This document shows positions 43,380 through 52,631 of a stretch of 64,000 nucleotides of DNA, one piece after another. The stretch is taken from positions 248,001 to 312,000 of the forward strand of contig JAGZIW010000001.1 of the NCBI GenBank assembly GCA_018366035.1, given 5' to 3'. The notes below the pieces were generated by a model, which was not told the DNA's origin, did no database searches, and saw only the letters and a list, made by a program, of their open reading frames with translations. The DNA comes from Butyricicoccus pullicaecorum (GTDB lineage: Bacteria > Bacillota > Clostridia > Oscillospirales > Butyricicoccaceae). The translations under genes and the position numbers were made by a program. Position 1 is the stretch's first letter. Every line of letters starts with the position of its first letter.

Positions 43380-46229
43380 ATGCCTAAAATTATTTTTACT
43401 TCCCGCTACCTGCGTGACGCACCCCCGGAGCAATTGGAAAACTATGTCCGATACATCGGAACCCGTGAAGGTGTAGAAAAAATGGATGAAAGCAAGCGGC
43501 ATCTGCCTGCGACCATTCATCAGAAAGAGTTTATCAAACAGTTAATCCGTGATATTCCGCAAGCAAAAGAAATGCTGGAATATGCGGATTTTTTATTGCA
43601 GCCAACTATCGGGAACGCTTCGGAACTGATCTCCTGCGCATTGGAGCAGCATTTGGATCTGGTCGCAAAGCGTGAAAACTATGTGGATTATATTTCAAAT
43701 CGCCCTCGTGTGGAGCGCGTCGGAGAACACGGTTTGTTTACAGATGCAGGAAAAGCGGTGGTGCTGCGTCAGGTACAGGAAGAAGTGATGCGGCATAAAG
43801 GTGCGGTCTGGACACATGTGATCTCTCTGCGGCGGGAAGATGCGGCGCGGCTTGGATATGACAGTGCAGAACAGTGGATGGCATTGCTGCGTTCCAAACG
43901 GGCTATGCTGTGCCGACACATGAAGATCGACAGTGCCAATTTAAGATGGTATGCGGCTTTTCACAATGAGAGTCATCATCCCCATGTGCATCTCATGGTC
44001 TACTCTGCAAAAGACAATGACGGGTATCTTACCAAACAATCCATCGAAGCCATGCGTTCAGAATTGGCGCATGATATTTTTCGTCAGGACTTCGCTCATA
44101 TTTATGAAGAACAAAATCAGGCACGCGGGAATTTGAAATCCCAAGCCGAAGAAGTTATAAAGCAGATGACAGACGCTCTGCGTACCGGAACAGCTGTAAA
44201 TTCTGTCATAGAAAAAAAGATGATTCAGCTGTCAAAACGTTTGCAAAATACCACCGGAAAAAAAGTATACGGTTATCTCAAACGGGATGTAAAGAGCCTG
44301 ATCGATGAGATAGTGGATGAACTCGCAAAGGACAGCCGTGTGGATGCACTCTATCAGGCATGGGGCAAATGGCAGGATGAGATCCGGCTGACGTACCAAA
44401 ACAAGGGAGCCTCCCTTCCTCCCCTGTCTCAGCAGAAAGTATTTAAAAGTATTAAGAATATGGTCATTACAGAAGCAATGCAGCTTGCAGGTCAGAACTT
44501 TGTATTTGAAGATGAAATGATGACGGAAACCTCCGAAGAACCGGAAATGCTACTGCAGGATGCAATGCCAAGCATGGATGCTGTTCCGGAACAGTATGAA
44601 CCGTATCCGGAGCAAGATAATCACAAAAATCATGATGCCGGGTGGTGGAGCAAAGAGTATAAGCAGGCTCGGAAATATTTATATGGCGATGAATCCACCC
44701 CACAGGATTTTGTAAAGGCGTTTCATATGTTCCAGCAGGAAGCGGAAAAAGGCAACGGATTTGCAATGCATGATCTGGGGCGGATGTGCGCTGACGGTTT
44801 GGGGTGTGAAATCAATCAGGAATTGTCGCAGGAGTGGTATGCAAAAGCATTGTCTGCATTCCATGCTGCGGAGCAGAGCATTCAGTCAAAGCAACGTCCC
44901 TATCTTTGGTACCGTATTGGAAAAATGTATGCTGCAGGGCTTGGTACAGAGCAGAATTATGAAACCGCAGCCAAATGGTTCTCTCAGGCGGTTGCAGACA
45001 ACCATAAGTATGCCCAGTATTCTCTTGCCGGTTTGTATTACCGTGGGCAAGGTGTGGAGCAAAGCTATGAACAGGCGTTTCACTTATACTATCGTTCTGC
45101 GAAACAAGGCAACCCGTATGCGGATTATGAAACAGCAAAAATGTATCGGGACGGGATCGGAACAGCGGTGCAGCCGAAACAGGCGGAACAGTCTTTCCAG
45201 TCTGCTTTTCGTGGCTTTATCGGTTTGGAAAAGCAAAGCCATGACGATAAACTGCAGTACCGTTTGGGACAAATGCTGCATACGGGAACAGGAACAGAAA
45301 AAGATGAGAAAGCTGCGGCAGAATATTGGGAGAAAGCAGCAAAGCTCGGAAATGTCCATGCTCAGTATGCTTTGGCAAAATTGTGGTTGGAAACAAATAA
45401 GGGAGATATGTCCAAAGCGTTCGATTGGTTAACGAAAGCGGCGGATGGCGGTCATGCGTCGGCACAGTACACATTGGGAAAGTGTTATCGGGACGGGATT
45501 CACGTAGATAAGAATATGGAGCAAGCAGTACATCTGTTTTTATTATCCGCTGAACAAAACAACGAGTATGCGGCGTACCAGCTTGGCAGGTTATACCTTG
45601 CCGGAGAAGGAATTCCAAAAGATGCAGAGCAGGCGGTAAAGTGGTTGAAGTGTGCTGCAGAACAGAGAAATGCCTATGCCCAATATACGTTAGGAAAACT
45701 TTATCTCTGCGGGGAAGATGTGCCGCGGGATATTGAAAAAGCGATGGATTATCTGAAAGCGTCCGCGGAGCAGAAAAACGAATATGCCTCCTATCAGCTT
45801 GGAAAATTGTATCTTACCGGCGAAATGGTTCCCAAAGATGTGGAAACTGCGGTACACTACTTGGAACTCTCTGCAGAGAATGGAAACCAGTTTGCCCAAT
45901 ATGCATTGGGAAAGCTGTACCTGCAGGGACAGGACATCACCCGTGACAAAGAAAAAGCGGTAAGTTATCTGGAGACATCTGCCGCACAGGGGAATCTGTA
46001 TGCCAAGTTTCTGTTGGAGCATTTGGATTCTTTTCGAGATCCGTCTCCGTTTCTTGCAGCTACCCGTTTACTGCATCGCTTGGAAAGCCTGTTCCGTGAG
46101 GATTATCGCAAAACAACCAGCGGAACTTCTTACTCGATTGACCGGAAACGCAGACGCAAGTTGGCCGAGAAAAAACAGGCACAGGGACACAAACGGGATG
46201 ACTATGAACCCGTTCGACAGATTTATTGA
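43380..46229 (+). CDS. Relaxase (MobP3-like) fused to Sel1 repeats
   Basis: 949 residues. The N-terminal 330 residues are the relaxase. It opens MPKIIFTSRYLRDAPPEQLE, with the metal-binding three-histidine motif in NESHHPHVHLMVYS near 196-209. Its layout matches the MobP3-like relaxases of Clostridia ICEs. From about 420 to 900 lie about 12 Sel1-type repeats (for example YQLGRLYLAGEGIPKDAEQA and YTLGKLYLCGEDVPRDIEKA), a superhelical protein-binding scaffold. The C-terminus is very basic (DRKRRRKLAEKKQAQGHKRD). The fusion is longer than a minimal relaxase. Confidence 0.88.
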   Translation: MPKIIFTSRYLRDAPPEQLENYVRYIGTREGVEKMDESKRHLPATIHQKEFIKQLIRDIPQAKEMLEYADFLLQPTIGNASELISCALEQHLDLVAKRENYVDYISNRPRVERVGEHGLFTDAGKAVVLRQVQEEVMRHKGAVWTHVISLRREDAARLGYDSAEQWMALLRSKRAMLCRHMKIDSANLRWYAAFHNESHHPHVHLMVYSAKDNDGYLTKQSIEAMRSELAHDIFRQDFAHIYEEQNQARGNLKSQAEEVIKQMTDALRTGTAVNSVIEKKMIQLSKRLQNTTGKKVYGYLKRDVKSLIDEIVDELAKDSRVDALYQAWGKWQDEIRLTYQNKGASLPPLSQQKVFKSIKNMVITEAMQLAGQNFVFEDEMMTETSEEPEMLLQDAMPSMDAVPEQYEPYPEQDNHKNHDAGWWSKEYKQARKYLYGDESTPQDFVKAFHMFQQEAEKGNGFAMHDLGRMCADGLGCEINQELSQEWYAKALSAFHAAEQSIQSKQRPYLWYRIGKMYAAGLGTEQNYETAAKWFSQAVADNHKYAQYSLAGLYYRGQGVEQSYEQAFHLYYRSAKQGNPYADYETAKMYRDGIGTAVQPKQAEQSFQSAFRGFIGLEKQSHDDKLQYRLGQMLHTGTGTEKDEKAAAEYWEKAAKLGNVHAQYALAKLWLETNKGDMSKAFDWLTKAADGGHASAQYTLGKCYRDGIHVDKNMEQAVHLFLLSAEQNNEYAAYQLGRLYLAGEGIPKDAEQAVKWLKCAAEQRNAYAQYTLGKLYLCGEDVPRDIEKAMDYLKASAEQKNEYASYQLGKLYLTGEMVPKDVETAVHYLELSAENGNQFAQYALGKLYLQGQDITRDKEKAVSYLETSAAQGNLYAKFLLEHLDSFRDPSPFLAATRLLHRLESLFREDYRKTTSGTSYSIDRKRRRKLAEKKQAQGHKRDDYEPVRQIY

Positions 46230-46243
46230 CAGGAGGTGTGTAA

Positions 46244-47185
46244 ATGCCGGGATACATTTATTTTACAGAAGAACAAAAACAGCGGGCCAATGCCGTAGAT
46301 CTGGAGGACTTCCTTGTCCGGCAGGGAGAAAAGCTGCTTCGTTCCGGCAGAGAAAAACGGCTTGCCAGTGATCACAGTATCACTATACGCGGCAACCGCT
46401 GGTATGACCATGCAACAGAAAAAGGAGGTTTTGCAATCGATTTTGTTCGGACATATTATAATCAGAGTTTTCCGGAGGCAGTCACGATGCTGCTTGGCGG
46501 AGAGCAGGGTCAGAGCTATCGGGAGAGTAAACCACAGGAACCGGAACCTGTAAAGCCGTTTGTATTGCCGGAAGCTCATACCGATATGCACCGTGTGTTT
46601 GCTTACCTGATCAAGACACGGTGTCTGGATCGCAGAGTCGTGACAGAATTTGCAAAGGCGAAGATGCTCTATGAGGATGCCAAATATCACAATGCGGTAT
46701 TTGTGGGATATGATGCACAAGGAGTCCCTCGTCATGCACATAAACGCGGGACGTACACCACCGGTGATGCGTTCAAAGGAAATGTGGATGGCTGTGATCC
46801 GCGGTACAGTTTTCATTGGATCGGGCAAAGCGATACGGTGTATGTATTTGAAGCACCGATTGATATGCTTTCGTTTCTTTCCCTCTATCAGCAAAACTGG
46901 AAACAGCACAGCTATGTGGCGCTTTGCGGTGTGGCAGAGCATGCGTTGATGCAGTTACTGACAGACGCACCGCAGGTGAACAAAATCGCTTTGTGCCTGG
47001 ATACTGATAAAGCAGGCGTGCAGGCACGGGAGCGTATACAAAAACATCTTGCAGAGCGAGGGTACAGAAATGTATTCTCGCTCTTTTCAAATCTGAAAGA
47101 CTGGAATGAAGATCTGCAGGCATTGAGCAACAAGCCACCGCCTGAGCCGGCAGAGAAACAACAGCCGGTCATGCAGATGGGATGA
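46244..47185 (+). CDS. DUF3991/toprim domain protein (primase-like)
   Basis: 313 residues, 14 bases after the relaxase. The N-terminal part (RGNRWYDHATEKGGFAIDFV) is the DUF3991-type zinc-less primase start. The toprim domain follows with YVFEAPIDMLSFLSL (Glu) and LCLDTDKAGVQARERI (DxD). These proteins prime the complementary strand of transferred DNA. Tail EKQQPVMQMG has the Gln/Met/Gly-rich end common to this element. Confidence 0.85.
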   Translation: MPGYIYFTEEQKQRANAVDLEDFLVRQGEKLLRSGREKRLASDHSITIRGNRWYDHATEKGGFAIDFVRTYYNQSFPEAVTMLLGGEQGQSYRESKPQEPEPVKPFVLPEAHTDMHRVFAYLIKTRCLDRRVVTEFAKAKMLYEDAKYHNAVFVGYDAQGVPRHAHKRGTYTTGDAFKGNVDGCDPRYSFHWIGQSDTVYVFEAPIDMLSFLSLYQQNWKQHSYVALCGVAEHALMQLLTDAPQVNKIALCLDTDKAGVQARERIQKHLAERGYRNVFSLFSNLKDWNEDLQALSNKPPPEPAEKQQPVMQMG

Positions 47186-47197
47186 AAGGAGGTTGTC

Positions 47198-49012
47198 ATG
47201 CAGACACATCAGATTGTATTATTCGTGTGCATTGGGCTTGGAATGTTTGCGGTGATTGGCGGTCTGGCATTGCTGTCTAATTACTATACGCTCAATGGGA
47301 TCAAGTCGCGGACGGTTGGAGATGGACAGCACGGAACTGCGCGGTTTGCAACAGAAAAAGAAATCAGGGAAACGTATGCTCATATCCCCTATCAGCCTGA
47401 GAAGTGGAGGAAAGGAGAATCGCTTCCGACAGAACAGGGATTGGTAGTCGGATATAAAAAGAAAGGCGGAACAATTACTGCGCTGGTAGACAGCGGAGAC
47501 ATCCACTGCCTGATGATCGGTGCGGCCGGTGTCGGCAAGACGGCCAATTTTCTGTACCCCAATATTGAGTATGCATGTGCATCCGGCATGAGTTTTCTAA
47601 CCACAGACACAAAGGGCGATCTGTTCCGAAACTATGCCGGAATTGCGAAAAAGTATTACGGATATAAAATTTCTGTTCTGGATTTGAGAAATCCTACCCG
47701 CTCGGACGGCAATAACATTCTTACTCTGGTCAACAGGTACATGGACGAATACCTGAAAGATAACCGTAACCTTGCAGCAAAAGCAAAGGCGGAAAAATAC
47801 GCAAAGATTACTGCAAAAACCATTGTCTGTTCCGATGGGACATCTGCCAGCAGCTATGGACAGAATGCATTTTTTTATGATGCAGCAGAAGGACTGCTGG
47901 CATCCGTGATCCTGTTGATTTCGGAATATTGTGAACCTGAGAAACGCCATATTATTTCAGTATTTAAACTGATTCAGGATCTGCTGGCGCCATCCCCTGT
48001 CAAGAATCGAAGCCTGTTTCAGCTTTTGATGGATAAGCTGCCGCCAACGCATAAGGCAAAGTGGTTTGCCGGAGCTGCACTCAACAGTGCAGATCAGGCG
48101 ATGGCATCTGTGCTTTCCACAGTGATGTCCCGCTTGAATGCGTTTCTGGACAGTGAGATGGAACAGATCCTCTGCTTTGACAATTCGCTGGATACAGAAA
48201 CATTCTGTAAAGAAAAATCTGCAATTTTTATTGTTCTTCCAGAGGAGGATAACACGAAATATTTTATGGTATCGCTGTTTCTCCAGCAACTATATCGTGA
48301 AATGTTAACCATTGCTGACGAGCATGGTGGGAAGCTGCCGAACCGTGTGATGATGTTTGCGGATGAGATTGGTACGATCCCTAAGATTGAATCAATGGAG
48401 ATGATGTTTTCAGCAGGGCGTTCCAGAAGAATCAGCATGATTCCCATTATCCAGAGCTTTGCACAGCTGGAAAAGAACTATGGAAAGGAAGGCTCCAGTA
48501 TCATCATCGATAACTGTCAGGACATTCTGTTTGGCGGATTTGCACCGAACTCGGAAAGTGCGGAGATTTTATCGAAAGCGCTTGGAAACCGAACCGTCTT
48601 GTCAGGTTCCATCTCCAGAGGAAAGAATGATCCAAGCCAGAGTCTGCAGATGATGAGCCGTCCGCTAATGTCACCGGACGAATTGAAAACACTTCCGAAA
48701 GGACATTTTGTTCTTGCCAAAACGGGAAACTGTCCCATGCAGACACAGCTTCCTCTGTTTCTTAAATGGGGGATTCAGTTTGGCAATGCATATGAGGTGC
48801 CGGAGCAGGCCGCAAGAAGTGTGAAGTATGCAGATCGTTTTGAATTGGAGCAGGAGATTGTACGGCGCAGAGATGCGGAAGATGCTGAGTGGGAAGAACC
48901 GCCAGTGCCTGATGCCGATGAACCACGCAAGGGCGGTCGGCAACAGTCACAAGTGCAGGCAGTGAGAGAACACAGCAGTACGCCAAGACGTCCTCCACTG
49001 CGAACTGATTAG
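47198..49012 (+). CDS. VirD4-family type IV coupling protein
   Basis: 604 residues. One or two N-terminal membrane helices (IVLFVCIGLGMFAVIGGLAL), GAAGVGKTANFLYPN (Walker A), TTDTKGDLFRNYAGI, RVMMFADEIGTIPKIE (Walker B) and PIIQSFAQLEKNYG are the motifs of VirD4/TraG. It docks the relaxosome at the T4SS. SD AAAGGAGG. The C-terminal 60 residues are acidic then Gln/Arg-rich, as for substrate contact. Confidence 0.95.
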   Translation: MQTHQIVLFVCIGLGMFAVIGGLALLSNYYTLNGIKSRTVGDGQHGTARFATEKEIRETYAHIPYQPEKWRKGESLPTEQGLVVGYKKKGGTITALVDSGDIHCLMIGAAGVGKTANFLYPNIEYACASGMSFLTTDTKGDLFRNYAGIAKKYYGYKISVLDLRNPTRSDGNNILTLVNRYMDEYLKDNRNLAAKAKAEKYAKITAKTIVCSDGTSASSYGQNAFFYDAAEGLLASVILLISEYCEPEKRHIISVFKLIQDLLAPSPVKNRSLFQLLMDKLPPTHKAKWFAGAALNSADQAMASVLSTVMSRLNAFLDSEMEQILCFDNSLDTETFCKEKSAIFIVLPEEDNTKYFMVSLFLQQLYREMLTIADEHGGKLPNRVMMFADEIGTIPKIESMEMMFSAGRSRRISMIPIIQSFAQLEKNYGKEGSSIIIDNCQDILFGGFAPNSESAEILSKALGNRTVLSGSISRGKNDPSQSLQMMSRPLMSPDELKTLPKGHFVLAKTGNCPMQTQLPLFLKWGIQFGNAYEVPEQAARSVKYADRFELEQEIVRRRDAEDAEWEEPPVPDADEPRKGGRQQSQVQAVREHSSTPRRPPLRTD

Positions 49013-49026
49013 GAGGTGATCTGCAT

Positions 49027-49290
49027 ATGGGGTATTTTTCTAACATCTACAAAGCGGAATTGCCCCATCGTGCCAAAACCGTGTATATGTATTTGAAAGA
49101 CCGAAGCAATGCACAGGGACAATGCTATCCGGCGATTGGTACCATCGCAAAGGAACTGCATCTGTCCCGGCGTACGGTGGAACGTGCGATACAGGATTTA
49201 ATTACAGCCGGACTCTTAAAGAAGGAACAACGCTGGCGGGAGAACGGCGGCAGGAGCAGTCTGCTGTTTACCCTGACAGATTGCAATTAA
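49027..49290 (+). CDS. Helix-turn-helix (HTH_36-type) protein
   Basis: 87 residues, SD AGGAGGTG. HRAKTVYMYLKDRSN, then the winged helix (GTIAKELHLSRRTVERAIQD with LITAGLLKKEQRW), resembling the DNA-binding part of replication initiators. It ends the transfer operon. It may help re-initiate replication after transfer or regulate the module. Confidence 0.8.
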   Translation: MGYFSNIYKAELPHRAKTVYMYLKDRSNAQGQCYPAIGTIAKELHLSRRTVERAIQDLITAGLLKKEQRWRENGGRSSLLFTLTDCN

Positions 49291-49297
49291 TAAAAAT

Positions 49298-49330
49298 GCC
49301 ACCAGGGGGGACATCTGTCCTCTTGGTGGC
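49298..49330. terminator. Hairpin at the end of the transfer operon
   Basis: GCCACCA...GGGGGGAC, ATCT, GTCC...TTGGTGGC. The better U-run (ATTTTTATT) is on the minus strand, so it would stop antisense transcription coming from the XRE gene; on the plus strand it may still pause or stop the operon. Confidence 0.65.
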
Positions 49331-49401
49331 GTATGGGTTATGTCACTGCGGCGTATGCAGAAGGTATCACCTGAAGAAATACTGATATACAGAGAAAAAG
49401 A

Positions 49402-49423
49402 ACCACCTTCCGAGAAAGGCAGT
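49402..49423 (-). terminator. Terminator of the XRE regulator gene
   Basis: On the minus strand ACTGCCTT pairs with AAGGTGGT (two G-T pairs), followed by TCTTTTTCTC, just after the stop codon of the gene at 49427. Confidence 0.7.
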
Positions 49424-49426
49424 CCT

Positions 49427-49762
49427 TTATCTGTTGTTCAGCATTTCCTGAATTGCTGCACGGATAACAGCTTTATCACGGTCGTTCAGTCGCATATACT
49501 GACGTAAAAGCTGTTGCTCCTCGCTGTCTGTGTGCTGAATCTGTGGATGAAGAATGGCATCACCGGGGATGTTTAAGGTGTCAACAAGACGCAAAAGAAT
49601 ATCAATGCTTGGACGCTTTTCTTCGTTTTCTAAAGCCATGAGGAATCGGGCGGTAATCCCCACCTTTTCCGCAACCTCTTCCTGCGTTCGTTTTGCATCT
49701 ACACGATATTTTTTGAAGATAGGTCCCATGTAGGAAATATCCATTTTTTCTATTTCAGCCAC
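49427..49762 (-). CDS. XRE-family transcriptional regulator
   Basis: 111 residues from a GTG with GGAGGTG upstream, minus strand. KKYRVDAKRTQEEVAEKVGI, then TARFLMALENEEKRPSIDIL, is a classical XRE helix-turn-helix; the C-terminal helix (EEQQLLRQYMRLNDRDKAVI) is common in ICE and plasmid immunity-type regulators. It faces away from the transfer operon and marks the right limit of the conserved ICE genes. Confidence 0.88.
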   Translation of the reverse strand: MAEIEKMDISYMGPIFKKYRVDAKRTQEEVAEKVGITARFLMALENEEKRPSIDILLRLVDTLNIPGDAILHPQIQHTDSEEQQLLRQYMRLNDRDKAVIRAAIQEMLNNR

Positions 49763-50298
49763 TGTCAGTTCACCTCCAATACCATTTTATAGTTTCAGTA
49801 ATCAACATGAAAAAGCAACTAGACCTTTTCGCTTAAAGCGCTTGGATGACGCTGCCTTCAACAAATGGTATTGCTGTGGTGACTCCTGTAAATATAGGTG
49901 ATGTACCGAAAGATGTGCAGTTTATCTTGAATACAAACACATTCCGATTGGCTTTTCCAGCTTTTTCTATTTATATTTATAAATAGTCTAGTGCAGTAAC
50001 AGACGCATTTGGATATTTTTTCAAAAGTATCTAGACATTCCGGTCGCATCCTAGATCCGTGATCTCGGCGGGGCTATTTCGGACAGATGGGCGAGTCTCC
50101 AATCTGCCAGAGCAACATGGGTGTGGTTCATGCCAGCCACCATACATTAAGTTCTGTCGAGCTATGAAAATATGGAAAGTAGTGTGCCACTGATGGAAAA
50201 CGGATAAGTTTCGTCATAGTCTCCTTTCATAGATTATTGGCAAAGGTGGCAACGCTTTTCAATTGCTATTGAGCGGATCGGTTAGTTTGAATATAGAA
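49763..50298. other. Non-coding junction region after the ICE core
   Basis: 536 bases without a supportable gene. It contains CGCTT/AAGCG, a perfect 9-bp inverted repeat CTATTTATA-TT-TATAAATAG (49967-49986) and a short open stretch from 49847 that has no family look. One reading gives KWYCCGDSCKYR, a possible fragment of a zinc-binding protein. It could be the scar of a lost recombination module. Confidence 0.5.
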
Positions 50299-51561
50299 TC
50301 AAACTTTTGATAGAGCTATCTCCAAATCTTCCAAAATATCGGATATATTTTCTAATCCAACCGATAAACGGACCATGCCTCCACTAATTCCAGCGGCAAG
50401 AAGTTGTTCTTCACTTAATTGTCTGTGCGTTTCACTGGCAGGGTGTAAAACACAAGTCCGTATGTCAGCTACATGAACCTCGTTTGAAGCAAGATGCAAG
50501 TTATTCATAAATTGAAGTGCAGCAGACTTGCCGCCTTTTATGACGAAAGAAATGACACCGCTGCATCCCTTTAGATATTTCTGCGCAAGTAAATAGCTTT
50601 CATCTGTCTTTAATCCCGGGTATTTGATACTTTCAACTTTATCGGAACTGGATAGATATTGAGCAACCGTCATTGCGTTTTCACAATACTGTTTCATACG
50701 GACTGATAGTGTTTCCAGACCCAGATTAAGTAAAAAAGCAGAGTGAGCAGCAGGATATACTCCAAAGTCACGCATCAGCTGCATTCTGGCTTTTGTGATA
50801 TATGCTTTGTTTCCGTATTTTTTTGTATATGAAATACCATGATAAGTTTCGTCTGGTTCTGTTAAATTCGGAAATTTTCCATTATCCCAATTAAAGTTTC
50901 CGCTGTCCACAATGACGCCACCAATTTGAACCGCATGACCGTCCATATATTTTGATGTGGAATGGACAATAATATCTGCCCCATATTCAAATGGCTTACA
51001 AAGAATTGGGGTTGCAAATGTATTGTCAACAATAAGTGGAATAAAATGCTTATGGGCAATATTTGCAAATTTTTCTATATCCAATACTGTTAATGCCGGA
51101 TTTGCAAGTGTTTCTCCAAAGATTGCTTTTGTATTTGGTCTGATTTTTCGTTCGATTTCTTCTTCGCCTAAATTTCTGTCAACAAAGATACATTCAATAC
51201 CTAATCTTTTTAGTGTATGGGAAAATAGATTTGCAGATCCGCCATAAATCTCAGTCGTACTGATAAAACTGTCTCCGGAATTACAAATATTTAACAAAGA
51301 CAAGAGAATTGCTGCCTGTCCAGATGTAGTACACATTGCACCGACACCGCATTCTAATTCTGCTATTTTATTTTCTACAGCCATAACGGTTGGATTCCCA
51401 AAGCGGGAATAAATAAGTGATTTTGTGGGGTCGTCAAAGACCTCGGCAATTTCTTCAGTGGTGTCATAGACATAGGTAGTGCTTTGCACAATAGGCACTA
51501 CCCTTGGTTCTGAATTTTTAGGAGAATATCCTGAATGCAAACATTTTGTTCCATCTTTCAT
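50299..51561 (-). CDS. metY: O-acetylhomoserine sulfhydrylase / aminocarboxypropyltransferase (MetY-like)
   Basis: 420 residues from the ATG at 51561, with AAAGGA eight to nine bases upstream; the ATG at 51579 lacks an SD. A PLP enzyme of the Cys/Met metabolism family. YSRFGNPT, TTSGQAAI and the PLP lysine in VHSTSKYMDGHA, plus GYSP near the start, are family hallmarks; homologues make homocysteine from O-acetylhomoserine and sulfide. Other members are gamma-lyases, so the substrate is not certain. Last gene of a four-gene minus-strand operon. Confidence 0.9.
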   Translation of the reverse strand: MKDGTKCLHSGYSPKNSEPRVVPIVQSTTYVYDTTEEIAEVFDDPTKSLIYSRFGNPTVMAVENKIAELECGVGAMCTTSGQAAILLSLLNICNSGDSFISTTEIYGGSANLFSHTLKRLGIECIFVDRNLGEEEIERKIRPNTKAIFGETLANPALTVLDIEKFANIAHKHFIPLIVDNTFATPILCKPFEYGADIIVHSTSKYMDGHAVQIGGVIVDSGNFNWDNGKFPNLTEPDETYHGISYTKKYGNKAYITKARMQLMRDFGVYPAAHSAFLLNLGLETLSVRMKQYCENAMTVAQYLSSSDKVESIKYPGLKTDESYLLAQKYLKGCSGVISFVIKGGKSAALQFMNNLHLASNEVHVADIRTCVLHPASETHRQLSEEQLLAAGISGGMVRLSVGLENISDILEDLEIALSKV

Positions 51562-51587
51562 ATCGCTGTTTCCTTTCATGAAATATT

Positions 51588-51989
51588 TTAATAATTAGAA
51601 ATTTGCATGGCAACTCCGTCTTTCATTACCTGAAATCCAAAGCGTTCATAAAAAGTAGCATTCTTGCTTTCTTCCGGCATAACTTCAAGATATAGATAAT
51701 TTTTGTATTTCTCTTTCACCTGCTTTATCATGGTACCCGCAATTCCATTTTTATGATAGTCTGGATGAACAAGAACATAGTGTATATACGCTACCATTCC
51801 GCCGTCATCTAAAACTCTGACAAGACCGACTAAGCGTTTATTGTCCCATGCTGTGATTACCGTAGAGGAATTGAGCAATGCTCGGTATAATCTATCCGGA
51901 TATTTTCCGGAAATCCACTTTACAGATAAAAACAGTTCTTCTACCTGTTCTGCGGTAAATATTTTTTCTTCGGTATATTGAATGTTCAT
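51588..51989 (-). CDS. GNAT-family N-acetyltransferase
   Basis: 133 residues. YIHYVLVHPDYHKNGIAGTM is the acetyl-CoA-binding motif A (V-x-P-x-x-x-x-x-G-I-G-like), followed by NATFYERFGFQ. Small, single-domain. Substrate unknown; its place between an amino-acid exporter and MetY suggests acetylation of an amino acid or amine, possibly a resistance or detoxification step. Confidence 0.85.
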   Translation of the reverse strand: MNIQYTEEKIFTAEQVEELFLSVKWISGKYPDRLYRALLNSSTVITAWDNKRLVGLVRVLDDGGMVAYIHYVLVHPDYHKNGIAGTMIKQVKEKYKNYLYLEVMPEESKNATFYERFGFQVMKDGVAMQISNY

Positions 51990-52007
51990 AGTTACACTCC
52001 TTATCTG

Positions 52008-52595
52008 TCAAGCCTTTATAATCCCCCATGCACAATACAACAAGAAAAGCGCAAGGGTAATGTTAATAACGCGAAAATATTTCTTATAACTGGATTGCAG
52101 TTTGATACCTAACAAAGCCCATGTAACAGAAGCTGCACTTCCTATAGCAGTGACTCCAATTCCAGCTAAAATAAGTAATGGCAAACTCTCGATATATGGA
52201 ATCAGATAAGCTGTCAGCAGTGTGCTGATGTATAAATAAATTTTTATGTTCACCAGCTGCAGCAGAAAACCTGTGGAGAAGCTTGGTGCTTTATTGGAAT
52301 GAGATGTCTCTGGGTGGCTGACAGCAATATGAATTGCCAACCAAACCATATATACTACACCAATATATTTTAAAAAGGATAGTACAGGAGAAAGTACCAT
52401 ATTTAAACTATATAGAGCCAACGTACAAATCATCTGAACCAGAAAATATCCACAGCAAATTCCTAAAATTAATCGTTTTCCTTTTTTCCAACCAAAACGT
52501 GTAGTTGTATTCATAGCCAATATATTACCCGGTCCGGGTGTAAAGGAGCTAATAACCATATAACAGGAAAGTGTTCCTAACATAGAAATGCTCAT
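52008..52595 (-). CDS. LysE/RhtB-family amino acid exporter
   Basis: 195 residues, about six membrane helices. The N-terminal SFTPGPGNILAMNTTTRFGW is the signature of the LysE/RhtB family (PGP motif). Exports amino acids or related small molecules such as homoserine, cysteine or threonine derivatives. Its genes neighbour MetY, so the exported compound may be a sulfur amino acid or homoserine derivative. 18 bases before the GNAT gene. Confidence 0.88.
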   Translation of the reverse strand: MSISMLGTLSCYMVISSFTPGPGNILAMNTTTRFGWKKGKRLILGICCGYFLVQMICTLALYSLNMVLSPVLSFLKYIGVVYMVWLAIHIAVSHPETSHSNKAPSFSTGFLLQLVNIKIYLYISTLLTAYLIPYIESLPLLILAGIGVTAIGSAASVTWALLGIKLQSSYKKYFRVINITLALFLLYCAWGIIKA

Positions 52596-52631
52596 CCTTA
52601 TGTCCCCCCCTTTTTAATGGTGTAATTTATA

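Larger units (their letters stand above)
11359..49762. mobile_element. Integrative conjugative element (conjugation core with cargo)
   Basis: About 38 kb of nearly unidirectional, tightly packed genes between rlmD and an XRE regulator. It encodes a relaxase, VirD4, VirB4, VirB6-like, VirB3-like, VirB2-like and NlpC/P60 proteins, a Tad-like pilus module, anti-restriction functions and methylases. The left end is probably at or just after the rlmD 3' end. The right end is uncertain: no integrase, excisionase or attachment repeat was found, so the element may extend past the window with the 50-64 kb block as cargo, or may have lost its recombination module. Confidence 0.85.
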
